The notes: generated from the letters alone by a model not told the origin. 64,000 nucleotides of DNA from Tharpella sp964457755 (GCA_964457755.1 CAYWGC010000006.1:1-64000); one strand, 5' to 3'; shown: positions 44,802-54,594, counted from the first letter of the stretch. A program made the numbers and translations.

Positions 44802-45395
44802 TTAAAAAATCTTGAAAAGCCAGTACTTGAAGTCAAAAAAGTGGAGAACCTTCTGGGTAAACTCAACCTCCTGAACCCGATTGGCTAGATCATGAATGGC
44901 GATGTGGTTATGGGCGATGCGATGATCTTGAGATCTATCAAGACCACCGTTGGCGATGAACGAACGGATATTTTCCAGTTCTCCTGCATCAAGCCAGATG
45001 CCATGGTCGCCACAGATGTCGATCATTACACCGGAGACTTCCTGGAAGTTTTTCTTCGTCATCAGGGTGCCGCAACGGACGCAGGGGAGGTAGGCGGTTT
45101 CTACCTGCAGATGAGGGCGCCGGTAACTTTGAGGGAGGCTTTGATCCTGATAGACGTTACGTTCTGAGGTTAGATAGCTGAATTCCAGACGATCGAACCA
45201 GAGACCGTCGCACTGAGGGCAGATTGCGGCGTCACTGCTGCGGTAATCATATGGTTTCAGAGCAACATTGCAGCGCGGACAGAAAGGGTCACAAGTTGCA
45301 TCGGCAACGCGATTCTCCCAGCCGCAATGGGGGCAGTAATGACTTTTAGGGTTTACAGGTTTGCCGCAGTTTGAGCAGGGGCGAGGGTCAGCCAT
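44802..45395 (-). CDS. Zinc-ribbon protein with two TFIIB-type zinc fingers
   Basis: A 197-residue protein with three zinc-binding units. The first is an N-terminal ribbon, CSNCGKP and CPHCGW (about 7-25). Two zf-TFIIB-type units follow: CPRCN with CPQCDGLWFDRLE (about 39-71), and CVRCG with CGDHGIWLDAGEL (about 103-140). The C terminus is hydrophobic and ends FDFKYWLFKIF. The family is widespread but uncharacterised. AAAGG stands 7 nt before ATG 45395; the ogt gene follows closely. Confidence 0.82.
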   Translation of the reverse strand: MADPRPCSNCGKPVNPKSHYCPHCGWENRVADATCDPFCPRCNVALKPYDYRSSDAAICPQCDGLWFDRLEFSYLTSERNVYQDQSLPQSYRRPHLQVETAYLPCVRCGTLMTKKNFQEVSGVMIDICGDHGIWLDAGELENIRSFIANGGLDRSQDHRIAHNHIAIHDLANRVQEVEFTQKVLHFFDFKYWLFKIF

Positions 45396-45545
45396 CGGGA
45401 TACCTTTTTGTTTTTGCTAACATTTTGTCTCTGAGTGGGGTTAAAGAGGGCGAAGCAACAGTCGGCGGCGTTCTCAATTTTTATTAGTATTGCACAATTA
45501 CATTTTGATCGCAAGTTTAGCCTTAGATAAAATGGTATTTTATCC

Positions 45546-45574
45546 TTGACAAGACTTTTTCCTTGAGTTATAGG
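45546..45574 (+). promoter_or_regulatory. Sigma-70-type promoter of the acyl-CoA ligase-fadR unit
   Basis: TTGACA (45546-45551), a 17-nt spacer and TATAGG (45569-45574). The FadR-like box starts 7 nt downstream, over the expected transcription start, as in a repressible promoter. Confidence 0.6.
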
Positions 45575-45580
45575 GCAAAA

Positions 45581-45598
45581 AGAATGAGGCTTCATTCA
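45581..45598. promoter_or_regulatory. FadR-type operator (acyl-CoA-responsive)
   Basis: AGAATGA-GGCT-TCATTCA fits the 7-N4-7 palindrome TGAATGANNNNTCATTCA known for Bacillus FadR with one mismatch. It is placed between the -10 box and the ligase start. The FadR-like gene is the second gene of this unit, giving autoregulation. Confidence 0.68.
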
Positions 45599-45632
45599 TT
45601 TTTTTGATGGTAAGTTAGTGAAGGAGTAGGGA

Positions 45633-47432
45633 ATGAATCTGGTACAGATTTTCTTTGAGCAGGCCCGGCGCTTGGGTGATAAGACCGGCATGAAGGTTAA
45701 GCGTGATGGTCGCTATGTTGATATCAGCTGGAGGGCGTGGGCTGCTAATGTTGAGATGGTGGCGGGTGGCCTTTTATCTCAAGGTCTTGAGGCTGGGAAA
45801 AAGGTAGCCCTGCTTTCAGAAAATCGTCCTGAATGGGCTTATGCCGACCTTGCTATTTTAGCTTGTGCCTGTGCTGATGCACCGGTCTATCCCACGAACC
45901 GGGCTCCTCAGGTGGAATATATTGTCAAGGATTCTGAGGCTGAGTTTCTTTTTGTTTCAACTGCCGAGCAACTTGATAAAGGGCTTGCAATTGTCGCTAA
46001 CTGCCCTAATCTGAAAAAGATTGTAGTTTTTGCTGAAGATCTCCCGCAAGCATCACTTGAAAACGAAAATGTAATGACCTTAAGTGAGCTTATGAACTCT
46101 GGTCGGGAGTGGTTAAAAGGTAATAGTGAACGTTTTGAGGCGATTTGGCAAAATATTGATGCCCATGATTTGGCAACCTTGATCTACACCTCTGGTACCA
46201 CCGGCGACCCCAAGGGCGTCATGCTGACGCATGATAATTTTATCAGTAACGTGGTTTCATCCAGCAAATGTGTGCGCGTAGATACGACTGATACCTTTCT
46301 TTCTCACCTTCCTTTAAGCCATGTATTTGAACGAATGTCAGGCTATTATCTACCGATCTATAACGGTTCGACGATCGCTTATGCTGAATCGATTGAGATG
46401 GTTTCGCAGAATATGACTGAGGTTCATCCAACTCTTATGATCAGTGTGCCACGTCTTTTTGAAAAAATTTATGATCGTATTTATGATGGGGCTCAGCAGA
46501 GTTCCTGGATCAAAAAACGACTGGTTTTCTGGGCCTTTGGTGTCGCCGATCAGTTGGCTGTTTGTAAACGTGAAGGTCGTAATCCAAGCGGCTGGTTGAA
46601 CCTGCAAAATGGTTTGGCAAAAAAACTGGTTTTCGCCAAACTCGGGGATAAGCTGGGTGGCAGTTTACGTTTTTTTGTCTCTGGAGGAGCTCCGCTGCCC
46701 CAGAAAGTCGCCGAATTTTTTTACGGTACTGGTTATCCCATTTATGAAGGTTATGGCCTGACTGAAACAGCCCCGGTAATGGCGGTTAACTCTCCTTCAC
46801 ATATTAAATTTGGAACTGTGGGAACGGTCATCGAAGGAGTCGAAGTCAAGATCGCTGGTGATGGTGAAATTCTTACTAAAGGGCCCAATGTTACCATCGG
46901 TTACTACAACAATCCGGTGGCTACCGCAGAAGCTTTTGTCGATGGCTGGTTTTGTACCGGGGATGTTGGTGAACTTGACAGTGAAAATTACTTGAAAATC
47001 ACCGACCGTAAAAAGGATCTGATTGTTACGGCCGGAGGCAAGAATATTGCGCCTCAACATCTTGAAAACCTTCTTAAAATGGATAAATATATTATTGAGG
47101 CGATGCTCTATGGTGATCGTAAAAAATTTATTTCAGCTCTTATCGTTCCCGATTTTGAGAAGGTAGAAGAGTATGCTCTGAAAAATGATATTCTCTTCAC
47201 AGATGTTAAGGGTCTGCTCGAAAACCCGGAAATTCGAGCTATGCTTGGCCGACGGATCGAAAAAGTTCAACAGGAACATGGGATCCCAGGTTACGAACAG
47301 GTCAAAAAGTTTGTTGTCATGAGCAGCGAATTTTCGATGGACAATAATGAAGTGACTCCGACCTTGAAACTGAAAAGGAAAATTGTGACTGCTAAATTTC
47401 AGACTGAACTGGATGCCCTTTATGAGAACTAA
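45633..47432 (+). CDS. Long-chain fatty acid--CoA ligase
   Basis: A 599-residue AMP-forming acyl-CoA synthetase that activates fatty acids for beta-oxidation. The P-loop motif is YTSGTTGDPKGVMLTH (about 190-205), the linker region is YEGYGLTETAPV near 372, and the C-terminal subdomain carries DRKKDLIVTAGGKNIAPQ (about 458-475). It is the long-chain FAA1/FadD15 type by length and motifs. AAGGAG lies upstream of ATG 45633. The FadR-like gene overlaps its 3' end, the same ligase-regulator order as lcfA-fadR in Bacillus. Confidence 0.93.
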   Translation: MNLVQIFFEQARRLGDKTGMKVKRDGRYVDISWRAWAANVEMVAGGLLSQGLEAGKKVALLSENRPEWAYADLAILACACADAPVYPTNRAPQVEYIVKDSEAEFLFVSTAEQLDKGLAIVANCPNLKKIVVFAEDLPQASLENENVMTLSELMNSGREWLKGNSERFEAIWQNIDAHDLATLIYTSGTTGDPKGVMLTHDNFISNVVSSSKCVRVDTTDTFLSHLPLSHVFERMSGYYLPIYNGSTIAYAESIEMVSQNMTEVHPTLMISVPRLFEKIYDRIYDGAQQSSWIKKRLVFWAFGVADQLAVCKREGRNPSGWLNLQNGLAKKLVFAKLGDKLGGSLRFFVSGGAPLPQKVAEFFYGTGYPIYEGYGLTETAPVMAVNSPSHIKFGTVGTVIEGVEVKIAGDGEILTKGPNVTIGYYNNPVATAEAFVDGWFCTGDVGELDSENYLKITDRKKDLIVTAGGKNIAPQHLENLLKMDKYIIEAMLYGDRKKFISALIVPDFEKVEEYALKNDILFTDVKGLLENPEIRAMLGRRIEKVQQEHGIPGYEQVKKFVVMSSEFSMDNNEVTPTLKLKRKIVTAKFQTELDALYEN

Positions 47433-48075
47433 AAAAGCAGAACCGAATCATCGCGAGATTAAAGGGATCCCCGATGATCCCCGCAAGCGGGTTAAATACA
47501 TGGCTATTATCGAAGCCGCATTAGAGGCTTTTTCAGAGTATGGTTACCATGATTGTCCGGTTTCAAAAATTGCTAAAAAAGCCAACATTGCTGATGGTAC
47601 CATCTATCTCTATTTTGCGAATAAGGAGGAGGTCTTAATTTCAGTCTTCCAGGAAAAGATCAACCGTCTGATCAGTGATATCGAAGAACTGACCTCCGGT
47701 TGTGTTAACTCCTGGGATAAAATTGAAATTCTGGTTCGTTACCATATGTCGACATTGGGTGATAACCCGGTACTTGCTAATTTTTTGCAGATTCAACTGC
47801 GCCAGTCCAGCAGCCATATACGTCATGGTATTGCCGAACCCCTGCGTAAATTTTATCGTCTTATCGAAAGTTTTGTCCTGGAGGGTCAGGAACAGGGGGT
47901 TATTGACCCCTCTCTTAATGCGAATATTGCCCGCAAGGTGATTTTTGGCAGCATCGATGAAGTCGTCAGTTGCTGGGTTTTAAGCCGTCGAGGTTACGAT
48001 CTAAAGGAGAGAATAGGTGATGTCATCTATATCTTAAAACGGGCTCTTTTACTGGAAGATGGAGTGAACGAGTAG
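47422..48075 (+). CDS. fadR: TetR-family fatty-acid degradation regulator FadR
   Basis: A 217-residue repressor. The DNA-binding block SKIAKKANIADGTIYLYF (about 42-59) and the C-terminal ARKVIFGSIDEVVSCWVL closely recall Bacillus FadR, which releases DNA on binding long-chain acyl-CoA. It overlaps the ligase gene by 11 nt from ATG 47422, or 20 nt from ATG 47413. Palindromes of FadR-box form stand before the ligase gene (45581) and before fadE (48098), so the likely regulon is 45.6-56.4 kb. This is inferred from motif and position. Confidence 0.85.
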   Translation: MRTKKAEPNHREIKGIPDDPRKRVKYMAIIEAALEAFSEYGYHDCPVSKIAKKANIADGTIYLYFANKEEVLISVFQEKINRLISDIEELTSGCVNSWDKIEILVRYHMSTLGDNPVLANFLQIQLRQSSSHIRHGIAEPLRKFYRLIESFVLEGQEQGVIDPSLNANIARKVIFGSIDEVVSCWVLSRRGYDLKERIGDVIYILKRALLLEDGVNE

Positions 48076-48097
48076 CCGAAAAAAATTTTCTGCCAAG

Positions 48098-48117
48098 ATG
48101 AGTGAGCACTCACTCAT
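48098..48117. promoter_or_regulatory. FadR-type operator upstream of the fadE-fadN-fadA cluster
   Basis: ATGAGTGAGCACTCACTCAT is a 20-bp perfect palindrome (9-bp arms, 2-nt centre). Written as TGAGTGA-GCAC-TCACTCA it has the same 7-N4-7 form as the box at 45581-45598. It lies 87 nt before the acyl-CoA dehydrogenase start. Confidence 0.75.
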
Positions 48118-48204
48118 TAATTTATAAACATATATTTCTATATATTAATTGAGCTATCTGGAGAAATAATTTTTTAGAGAGCCGATAAAAAAAGGAGAGC
48201 AGCA

Positions 48205-50064
48205 ATGGGAAACGGATTGGTGAATGTCAGGGATCAGAAATTTATTCTTTTTGAGCAGCTAGGAATCGACAAACTCTTTGGCTCAGAAAAATATGGCGAC
48301 TATACAGTCGATGACGCCAATATGATGCTGGGCGAAGCCGAAAAGCTGGCAGTTAATGTCATGGAGCCTACTTACGCAGAAGGGGATAAAGAGGGTTGTA
48401 CCTTTGTCGACGGCAAGGTCAAAGCCCCAGCTTGTTTTCATGATGCCTATCAGAAAATCTGTGAAGCGGGTTGGAATTGTGCTGCCCGCGATCCCGAGGT
48501 TGGCGGGCAGGGGATGCCTCTGTTGCTCTTTACCGCATGTGCTGAACTTTTTAACGCGGCCAACTATCCCCTGATGATGTATCCCGGTTTAACTTGCGGG
48601 GCCGGGGCCTTGATTGAAAAGTTCGGGACTGATAAACAGCGGAAGAAATATATGGAGAAAATGTATTCCGGTGAATTCGGTGGAACTATGGGGTTGACTG
48701 AGGCGGGTGCCGGCAGTGATGTCGGAGCTTTGCGTACCAAGGCCGTTAAACAGGCGGATGGAACTTATCTGATCAGTGGTACGAAGATGTTCATCTCCAG
48801 CGGTGATCACGATTTAGCCTCGAATAACATCCATGCGGTTCTGGCGCGAATCGAAGGTGATCCGGCTGGGACCGATGGTATCTCGATCTTTATTGTGCCG
48901 AAAATTATGGTCAATGATGATGGTTCACTGGGCAAGCCTAATGATGTAATAACCGGTAACATTGAACACAAGATGGGAATCAAAGGATCCGCTACCTGTA
49001 CCCTTAATTTCGGTGAAGAGGAGAGCTGTTATGGTGAACTCTTAGGACGTGAACGTCAGGGTTTGGCGATTATGTTTCATATGATGAATGAAGCCCGGCT
49101 TGAGGTTGGTATCCAGGGTTTGGGTTGCGCTACAGCCGCTTTCGAACATGCTCGCGATTATGCTCGGGAACGGATTCAGAGTCGGGCCATCTGGGATATG
49201 ACCAACCCCGACGCTAAAGCCGTAACGATTATCGAACATCCCGATATTCGTCGTACCCTGTTGTGGATGAAAGCTTACGTTGAAGGTATCAGATCCTTAA
49301 ACTATTATGTCGCTTTTGCCTTTGACCAGGCCGAGATTGTCCAGGATGCGGCAGACAGGAAAAAATGGAATGGGGTTGTCGAACTTCTGACCCCGGTCTG
49401 TAAGGCTTTTTCTACTGATAAATCAATGGAAATCTGTTCTTATGCCATCGATATCTACGGCGGTTATGGTTATTGTGCAGAATATCCGGTCGAACAGTAT
49501 CTGCGTGACGCCAAAATCACCACTATTTATGAAGGTACCAACGGTATTCAGGCTCTTGACTTGGTCGCCCGTAAACTGGCTCAGAATCGTGGCAAGAATC
49601 TGAAATTTATGTTTGCCGAGATCGGTAAGACAGCGGCTGTAGCCGGGGCTGACCCTGAGTTACAATTGCTTGGTGCCTCTTTAGGTAAAGCGGCCCAGGC
49701 TGTTGGCGGGGTGACATTGCAGTTTAAGGATTGGGGCGACGGTTCCGGCATGATCCTGGCTATTTTAAATGCTCGTCCCTTCCTGGATGTTTTCGGTGAT
49801 CTCCTGGTTGGTTGGCAGCTGGTTCAAGCAGCTCAGGTTGCGACTGCCGCCTTGCGGAAAATCTACACATCAGCCGGCGCCGAAAACCAGTCAGAACGCC
49901 GGGCTTTTGCCCGTAATAACGCTGAAGCTGCTTTTTATGAAGGTAAAATCGCCAGTGCCAGCTATTTTGCCAGCACTATTCTGCCAACAATCAAAGGACG
50001 CTGTCTCGGAATTCAGGCTGGTGACCGGACCCCGGTAGAAATGCTCGATGCTGCCTTTGGGTAA
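48205..50064 (+). CDS. Acyl-CoA dehydrogenase, large form with extra C-terminal domain
   Basis: A 619-residue flavoenzyme for the first step of fatty-acid beta-oxidation. The N-terminal, middle and C-terminal dehydrogenase domains (about 35-470) are followed by an extra C-terminal helical domain (about 475-610). The catalytic Glu is present in TTIYEGTNGIQALDL (about 450). Length matches the FadE5/AidB-related class with Acyl-CoA_dh_C3. GGAGAG precedes ATG 48205. First gene downstream of the operator at 48098, with fadN 35 nt behind. Confidence 0.92.
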   Translation: MGNGLVNVRDQKFILFEQLGIDKLFGSEKYGDYTVDDANMMLGEAEKLAVNVMEPTYAEGDKEGCTFVDGKVKAPACFHDAYQKICEAGWNCAARDPEVGGQGMPLLLFTACAELFNAANYPLMMYPGLTCGAGALIEKFGTDKQRKKYMEKMYSGEFGGTMGLTEAGAGSDVGALRTKAVKQADGTYLISGTKMFISSGDHDLASNNIHAVLARIEGDPAGTDGISIFIVPKIMVNDDGSLGKPNDVITGNIEHKMGIKGSATCTLNFGEEESCYGELLGRERQGLAIMFHMMNEARLEVGIQGLGCATAAFEHARDYARERIQSRAIWDMTNPDAKAVTIIEHPDIRRTLLWMKAYVEGIRSLNYYVAFAFDQAEIVQDAADRKKWNGVVELLTPVCKAFSTDKSMEICSYAIDIYGGYGYCAEYPVEQYLRDAKITTIYEGTNGIQALDLVARKLAQNRGKNLKFMFAEIGKTAAVAGADPELQLLGASLGKAAQAVGGVTLQFKDWGDGSGMILAILNARPFLDVFGDLLVGWQLVQAAQVATAALRKIYTSAGAENQSERRAFARNNAEAAFYEGKIASASYFASTILPTIKGRCLGIQAGDRTPVEMLDAAFG

Positions 50065-50099
50065 AATTATATAATAAATCAAATAAAGGAGATCCTAAA

Positions 50100-52517
50100 A
50101 TGACTTACCAGATTAAAAAAGCGGCAGTTCTTGGGGCCGGGGTGATGGGAGCGACAATCGCTGCCCACCTTGCGAATGCCGGGATTGAGTGTCTTTTGCT
50201 TGATATTGTACCTTTTGAACTGAAACCAGCCGACGAAGCTAAAGGGTTAACCAAAGAGAGTCCAGCCTGGCGCAACAGTTTTGCCGAAAATGGCCTGAAA
50301 GGGGCGATAAAGTCGAAACCGGCCTCATTTTATGCAAAATCGGTTGCAAAATTGGTCAAAACCGGTAACTTTGAAGATGATCTTGATAAGTTGGCCGGAG
50401 TTGACTGGGTCATCGAAGTTGTTATTGAAAACTTAAAAATCAAACATGAACTTCTTACCAAAGTCGAAAAAGTGATCGGCCCTGACTGTATTCTCTCGAG
50501 CAACACTTCAGGTCTGCCGATCAGTGAGGTTGGGGTTCAGCTTTCGGCTTCGGTTAAAGAACGTTTTTTGGGGACTCATTTTTTCAATCCGCCGCGCTAT
50601 ATGAAATTGCTGGAGATCATTTCCGGTCCCGAAACTAAACCTGAAATTATAGATTTCATGTCGACTTTTGGCGAAGAAGTTCTTGGTAAAGGAATTGTTG
50701 TCTGTAAAGATGTGCCTAATTTTATTGCCAATCGAATCGGAGTTTTTGATATTTCCAATGCCATAACTATCATGCTGGAGATGGGACTGACGATCCCTGA
50801 ACTCGATGCCATTATTGGTAAAGCTTTGGGCCGACCCGGTTCAGCGATTTGTGGAACCATGGATCTGGTGGGTCTTGATACCGGTGCCCATGTTATGAAA
50901 AACCTCTATGACGCAGTCCCTGATGATGAAATGCGGGATATCTTTCAGGCTCCCGAATTCATGGTAAAAATGATTGAAACTGGTAAACTTGGCAACAAAA
51001 CTCGCCAGGGTTACTACAAAAAAACCAAGGATGAGAAAGGCAAAAGGGTAAAACTTGCCCTTGATTACAATACTAATGAGTATGTCGCCTTTTCCAAACC
51101 ACGTTTTGATGAGCTTAAGGCAGCCCGTAAAACCCCAGGTGGTTTTGCCGCCAGCCTGAAGTATCTCTTCAATAGTCCTGGTAAAGTCGGCGATGTTGTC
51201 CGTGCCTATCTCTGTCGCAATTTTCTCTATGCCGCCAATCGTATTCCCGAGATCAGTGACCAGCTAAACGCCATCGATAACGCTATGAAGTGGGGTTACA
51301 ATCATAAACTCGGTCCCTTTGAACTTTGGGATACGGTTGGTCTTGAGGCGACGGTTGCGGTTTTCAAAACCTTGAAAATAAAACTCCCCAAAACCATAAT
51401 GGCGATGCTTAAAGCCGGCCATAAGAGTTTTTATGAAAAACGCGAAGATGGTCTCTATGTTTTTGATTTCGCGTCCCAAAAATATTTAAAGATTGAATCG
51501 AATGCGAAAATCATTCTCTTGCCCGTCGTGAAAGCCGCCGGCGCTGTCGTTGCCACTAACCCCGGAGCTTCTCTGGTTGATCTTGGGGATGGTATTGCCT
51601 GTGTTGAGTTTCATAGCAAGATGAATGCGATCGACGCTGATGTTGTCGGTATGTTAAATCAGGCCTGTGATATTGTCGAAAAAGATTTTAATGGTCTTGT
51701 AATTGCCAACCACGGCACCAATTTTTCAGTTGGAGCCAACCTTTTTGAGGTTTTTGTGACCATTCAAAAAGGCGACTGGGATATTCTTGATACCATGATT
51801 AAGGGTTTTCAGGATTGTAATATGCGCTTAAAGTATCTCAGTAAACCAGTGGTTACAGCGCCGGCCGGGATGGCTTTGGGTGGCGGCTGCGAAATCTCGA
51901 TGCATGGCGATCGTTGCCAGGCAACCGGGGAGACCTACATGGGTCTGGTTGAGGTTGGCGTTGGCGTTATTCCAGCCGGCGGCGGCACCAAAGAGCTGAT
52001 GATTCGAGCCACTGAAGGGATTCCCGATGGGACGATTGCTAACGGTCTTAATCTCCAGACCTACTATCAGAAAATTTTTGAAACTATCGGTATGGCGAAA
52101 GTTGCGACTAGTGCCGTGGAAGCCAAAGAATTCGGTTTTATTCGTAAGACCGAAGGTTTAAGTATGAATCGTGACCATCAGATTCATGATGCCAAACAGA
52201 TTGCGATGGGCCTGGCCCTCTTTTACAAAAAGCCGATCCCGCCAACGGTGCCGGTGATGGGTGATAACTTCAAGGGGATGATCGATTCGGTTCTCTATAA
52301 TATGCGGGCTGGCAATTACGTCTCTGATTACGATTGTCATGTTGCTGGTAAAGTGGCAAATGTCCTGGCCGGCGGCGATTGCGCCGAAGGCACTTATGTC
52401 AGCGAACAGCTCCTGCTTGATCTTGAACGGGAAGCTTTTTTAAGTCTCTGTGGTGAAACTAAAACCCAGGATCGGATTATGTATATGTTGAAGAACGGCA
52501 AACCGTTGAGAAACTAG
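50100..52517 (+). CDS. fadN: 3-hydroxyacyl-CoA dehydrogenase / enoyl-CoA hydratase (FadN-like)
   Basis: An 805-residue bifunctional beta-oxidation enzyme. The N-terminal NAD-binding dehydrogenase starts AAVLGAGVMGATIAAHLANA (about 8-27), with SSNTSGLP and THFFNPPRYMKLLE further on, and the second dehydrogenase C-domain is near 365-455. The crotonase domain is C-terminal (about 490-700) with APAGMALGGGCEISMHGD and the GVIPAGGGTKEL loop. The order dehydrogenase-then-hydratase is that of FadN, the reverse of E. coli FadB. ATG 50100 follows AAAGGAG. A REP-like element separates it from fadA. Confidence 0.93.
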   Translation: MTYQIKKAAVLGAGVMGATIAAHLANAGIECLLLDIVPFELKPADEAKGLTKESPAWRNSFAENGLKGAIKSKPASFYAKSVAKLVKTGNFEDDLDKLAGVDWVIEVVIENLKIKHELLTKVEKVIGPDCILSSNTSGLPISEVGVQLSASVKERFLGTHFFNPPRYMKLLEIISGPETKPEIIDFMSTFGEEVLGKGIVVCKDVPNFIANRIGVFDISNAITIMLEMGLTIPELDAIIGKALGRPGSAICGTMDLVGLDTGAHVMKNLYDAVPDDEMRDIFQAPEFMVKMIETGKLGNKTRQGYYKKTKDEKGKRVKLALDYNTNEYVAFSKPRFDELKAARKTPGGFAASLKYLFNSPGKVGDVVRAYLCRNFLYAANRIPEISDQLNAIDNAMKWGYNHKLGPFELWDTVGLEATVAVFKTLKIKLPKTIMAMLKAGHKSFYEKREDGLYVFDFASQKYLKIESNAKIILLPVVKAAGAVVATNPGASLVDLGDGIACVEFHSKMNAIDADVVGMLNQACDIVEKDFNGLVIANHGTNFSVGANLFEVFVTIQKGDWDILDTMIKGFQDCNMRLKYLSKPVVTAPAGMALGGGCEISMHGDRCQATGETYMGLVEVGVGVIPAGGGTKELMIRATEGIPDGTIANGLNLQTYYQKIFETIGMAKVATSAVEAKEFGFIRKTEGLSMNRDHQIHDAKQIAMGLALFYKKPIPPTVPVMGDNFKGMIDSVLYNMRAGNYVSDYDCHVAGKVANVLAGGDCAEGTYVSEQLLLDLEREAFLSLCGETKTQDRIMYMLKNGKPLRN

Positions 52518-52533
52518 CAGGATGAGTCAATGT

Positions 52534-52642
52534 GGGGACAGACCTCCAGGCAGGGCTTTTTAGCCCTAGCCGGTCTGAGTTTGCGCCTGAGCATAGCAAA
52601 GAAGTGCCCTTGGGGTATCTCTCTTGCGAAGCAGGGCGAAGC
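52534..52642. repeat. REP-like element (copy 3, inverted) between fadN and fadA
   Basis: It carries the reverse complement of two parts of the element at 173-252: 17 bases at 52535-52551 (from 231-247) and an exact 20-base match at 52623-52642 (to 173-192). Between them, a small hairpin AGGGCTTTTTAGCCCT and diverged sequence remain, but the closing CTGTCCCC arm is lost. It sits inside an apparent fad operon, 50 kb from the transposase gene. Confidence 0.72.
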
Positions 52643-52704
52643 AAAATAACAAAATTACCCTCTGTGAGTTTTAGAGGGGCGCAAACAATAAGGAGAATAG
52701 GACA

Positions 52705-53892
52705 ATGTCTGAAGCAGTAATCGTGGCAACCGTACGCAGTGCTGGTGGCCGATATAAAAAAGGTGGTCTGGCGCAGACTCGAGGCGACGAGATCGGGATT
52801 CAAGTGGTTAAGGGTTTACTGGCCAAAGTTCCGGAGTTAAGTCCTGAGGATATTGATGACCTGGTTTGTGGTTGCTCATTTCCAGAAGCCGAGCAAGGCA
52901 TGAATCTGGGTCGGGTTCTCGCTTTAGGAGCCGGCTTGCCGGTATCCGTCAGTGGTGTAGTGGTCAACCGTTTCTGCTCTTCCGGTATTCAGGCGATAGC
53001 TGATGCAACGGCTAAGATTAATGCAGGTTGGGCTGATGTTGTAATTGCCGGCGGAGCTGAGTCGATGAGTCATATCCCGATGGGCGGCAGTATCTTTAGA
53101 CCCCATCCGGAGTGGGGCGATCTCCCCAATACTTATGTTTCGATGGGGATAACCGCCGAAAATGTGGCCGATGAGTTTGGGGTTACACGTGAAGATCAGG
53201 ATAAATTTGCCGTCGAAAGTAACCGTCGCGCCCATGAGGCGATAGAGGCCGGAACCTTTGCTGATGAAATTATTCCGATCGAAGCTTGGCGCTACACTAC
53301 TGATGCTAAAGGAAAAAAAATAAAACTCCGCAAAACCTTTGCGGTTGATGATGGTGTGCGTTGGCCAACAACCATGGAAGGTCTGGCCAAGTTGAAATCA
53401 CCTTTTAAAGCCGGCGGCATTGTAACTGCGGGCAACTCCTCGCAGATGACCGACGGAGCCGCTTTTTCCCTGATCATGAGCGCTGAAAAAGCCAAGGCTT
53501 TGGGTCTTAAACCGATTGCCAAAATGACCAATTTTGCGGTGGCTGGATGTCGGCCGGAAGTCATGGGGGTCGGTCCTGCGGTTGCGATTCCTAAAGTTCT
53601 CAAACAGGCGGGTTTGAAAGTCTCGGATATCGACCTTTTTGAGATTAATGAAGCCTTTGCCTCGCAATGTCTCTACTCATTACGCGTAGCTAAGATGGAA
53701 AAACGTTATTGGGATGGAGATATCAATCCCAACGGTGGGGCTATTGCCCTCGGACATCCTTTAGGTTGTACGGGAGCCAAATTGACAACCCAACTTCTGT
53801 ATGAATTGCAACGCCGTAAGGGTAAACGTGGAATTGTCTCGATGTGTATTGGCGGGGGTATGGGGGCCGCTGGTATTTATGAGATGCTATAG
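52705..53892 (+). CDS. fadA: Acetyl-CoA C-acyltransferase (3-ketoacyl-CoA thiolase)
   Basis: A 395-residue thiolase that cleaves 3-ketoacyl-CoA in the last step of beta-oxidation. The acyl-accepting Cys is in VVNRFCSSGIQAIA (about residue 92), the His in EINEAFASQ/GGAIALGHPLGCTGAK (about 349-360), and the second Cys in SMCIGGGMGAAGIYE. GGAGAATAGGACA stands before ATG 52705. Size and order after fadN match the FadA of a fadNAE unit. Its 3' end meets the Hly-III gene. Confidence 0.94.
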   Translation: MSEAVIVATVRSAGGRYKKGGLAQTRGDEIGIQVVKGLLAKVPELSPEDIDDLVCGCSFPEAEQGMNLGRVLALGAGLPVSVSGVVVNRFCSSGIQAIADATAKINAGWADVVIAGGAESMSHIPMGGSIFRPHPEWGDLPNTYVSMGITAENVADEFGVTREDQDKFAVESNRRAHEAIEAGTFADEIIPIEAWRYTTDAKGKKIKLRKTFAVDDGVRWPTTMEGLAKLKSPFKAGGIVTAGNSSQMTDGAAFSLIMSAEKAKALGLKPIAKMTNFAVAGCRPEVMGVGPAVAIPKVLKQAGLKVSDIDLFEINEAFASQCLYSLRVAKMEKRYWDGDINPNGGAIALGHPLGCTGAKLTTQLLYELQRRKGKRGIVSMCIGGGMGAAGIYEML

Positions 53893-53906
53893 TGGGAGTT
53901 GAGGTT

Positions 53907-54560
53907 ATGACCCGTCCGGCCCGCTATTCAATAAGAGAGGAGATTGCCAGCAGTGTAACTCACGGTATCGGTATTCTTCTCTCATTTGCAGCCTTGATAA
54001 TCATGCTGATCTATGCTGTTCGCTACGGTACGGTTTGGCATATTATCGGTGCTGCAGTCTTTGGTAGCGGGCTGATTATGGCCTACACGTCTTCGACACT
54101 CTATCACAGTTTTCAAAAAGAGAAGGTTAAGGCGGTGTTCAGGACTCTTGATCATGTTTCAATCTTTGTTCTGATCGCCGCGACCTATACACCTTTGACC
54201 TTGGTAAATCTGCGCGGGCCCTGGGGCTGGTCGATTTTTGGGGTGGTTTGGGGCCTGGCACTCTTTGGCATTGTTATCGAGTGTACTCCTTTGCACCGTT
54301 TTCGCTTGGCCTCAGTAATGCTTTATATAGGGATGGGCTGGATCGTAATTGTTGCCCTTAAGCCGATGTTGGTTGTGGTCCAGCCTGGAGGTCTGATCCT
54401 GCTGCTGGCCGGTGGCTTGGCTTATACCTTTGGTTGTCTCTTTTACGCCTGGAAACGCTTGCCTTATAACCACGCCATCTGGCATCTCTTCGTTCTGGGA
54501 GGAAGCATCTGTCATTTCTTTGCCATTTTGTTTTACGTTTTGCCGGTGGAAATTGGATAG
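53907..54560 (+). CDS. trhA: Hemolysin III / PAQR-family membrane protein (TrhA)
   Basis: A 217-residue protein with seven predicted helices. Family residues are Glu-rich EEIASSVTHGIG at the N terminus, SSTLYHSF near 62, and the C-terminal pair NHAIWHLFVLGGSICHF, which supply the metal-binding His residues. Despite the hemolysin name, bacterial members are linked to membrane energetics and lipid homeostasis. ATG 53907 is chosen over GTG 53892 because GGGA lies 9 nt upstream. The gene stands inside the fad cluster, between fadA and a second fadE. Confidence 0.87.
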   Translation: MTRPARYSIREEIASSVTHGIGILLSFAALIIMLIYAVRYGTVWHIIGAAVFGSGLIMAYTSSTLYHSFQKEKVKAVFRTLDHVSIFVLIAATYTPLTLVNLRGPWGWSIFGVVWGLALFGIVIECTPLHRFRLASVMLYIGMGWIVIVALKPMLVVVQPGGLILLLAGGLAYTFGCLFYAWKRLPYNHAIWHLFVLGGSICHFFAILFYVLPVEIG

Positions 54561-54594
54561 TTTTTTGAAGATCGATTAGAGTTGAGAAGGGAAA

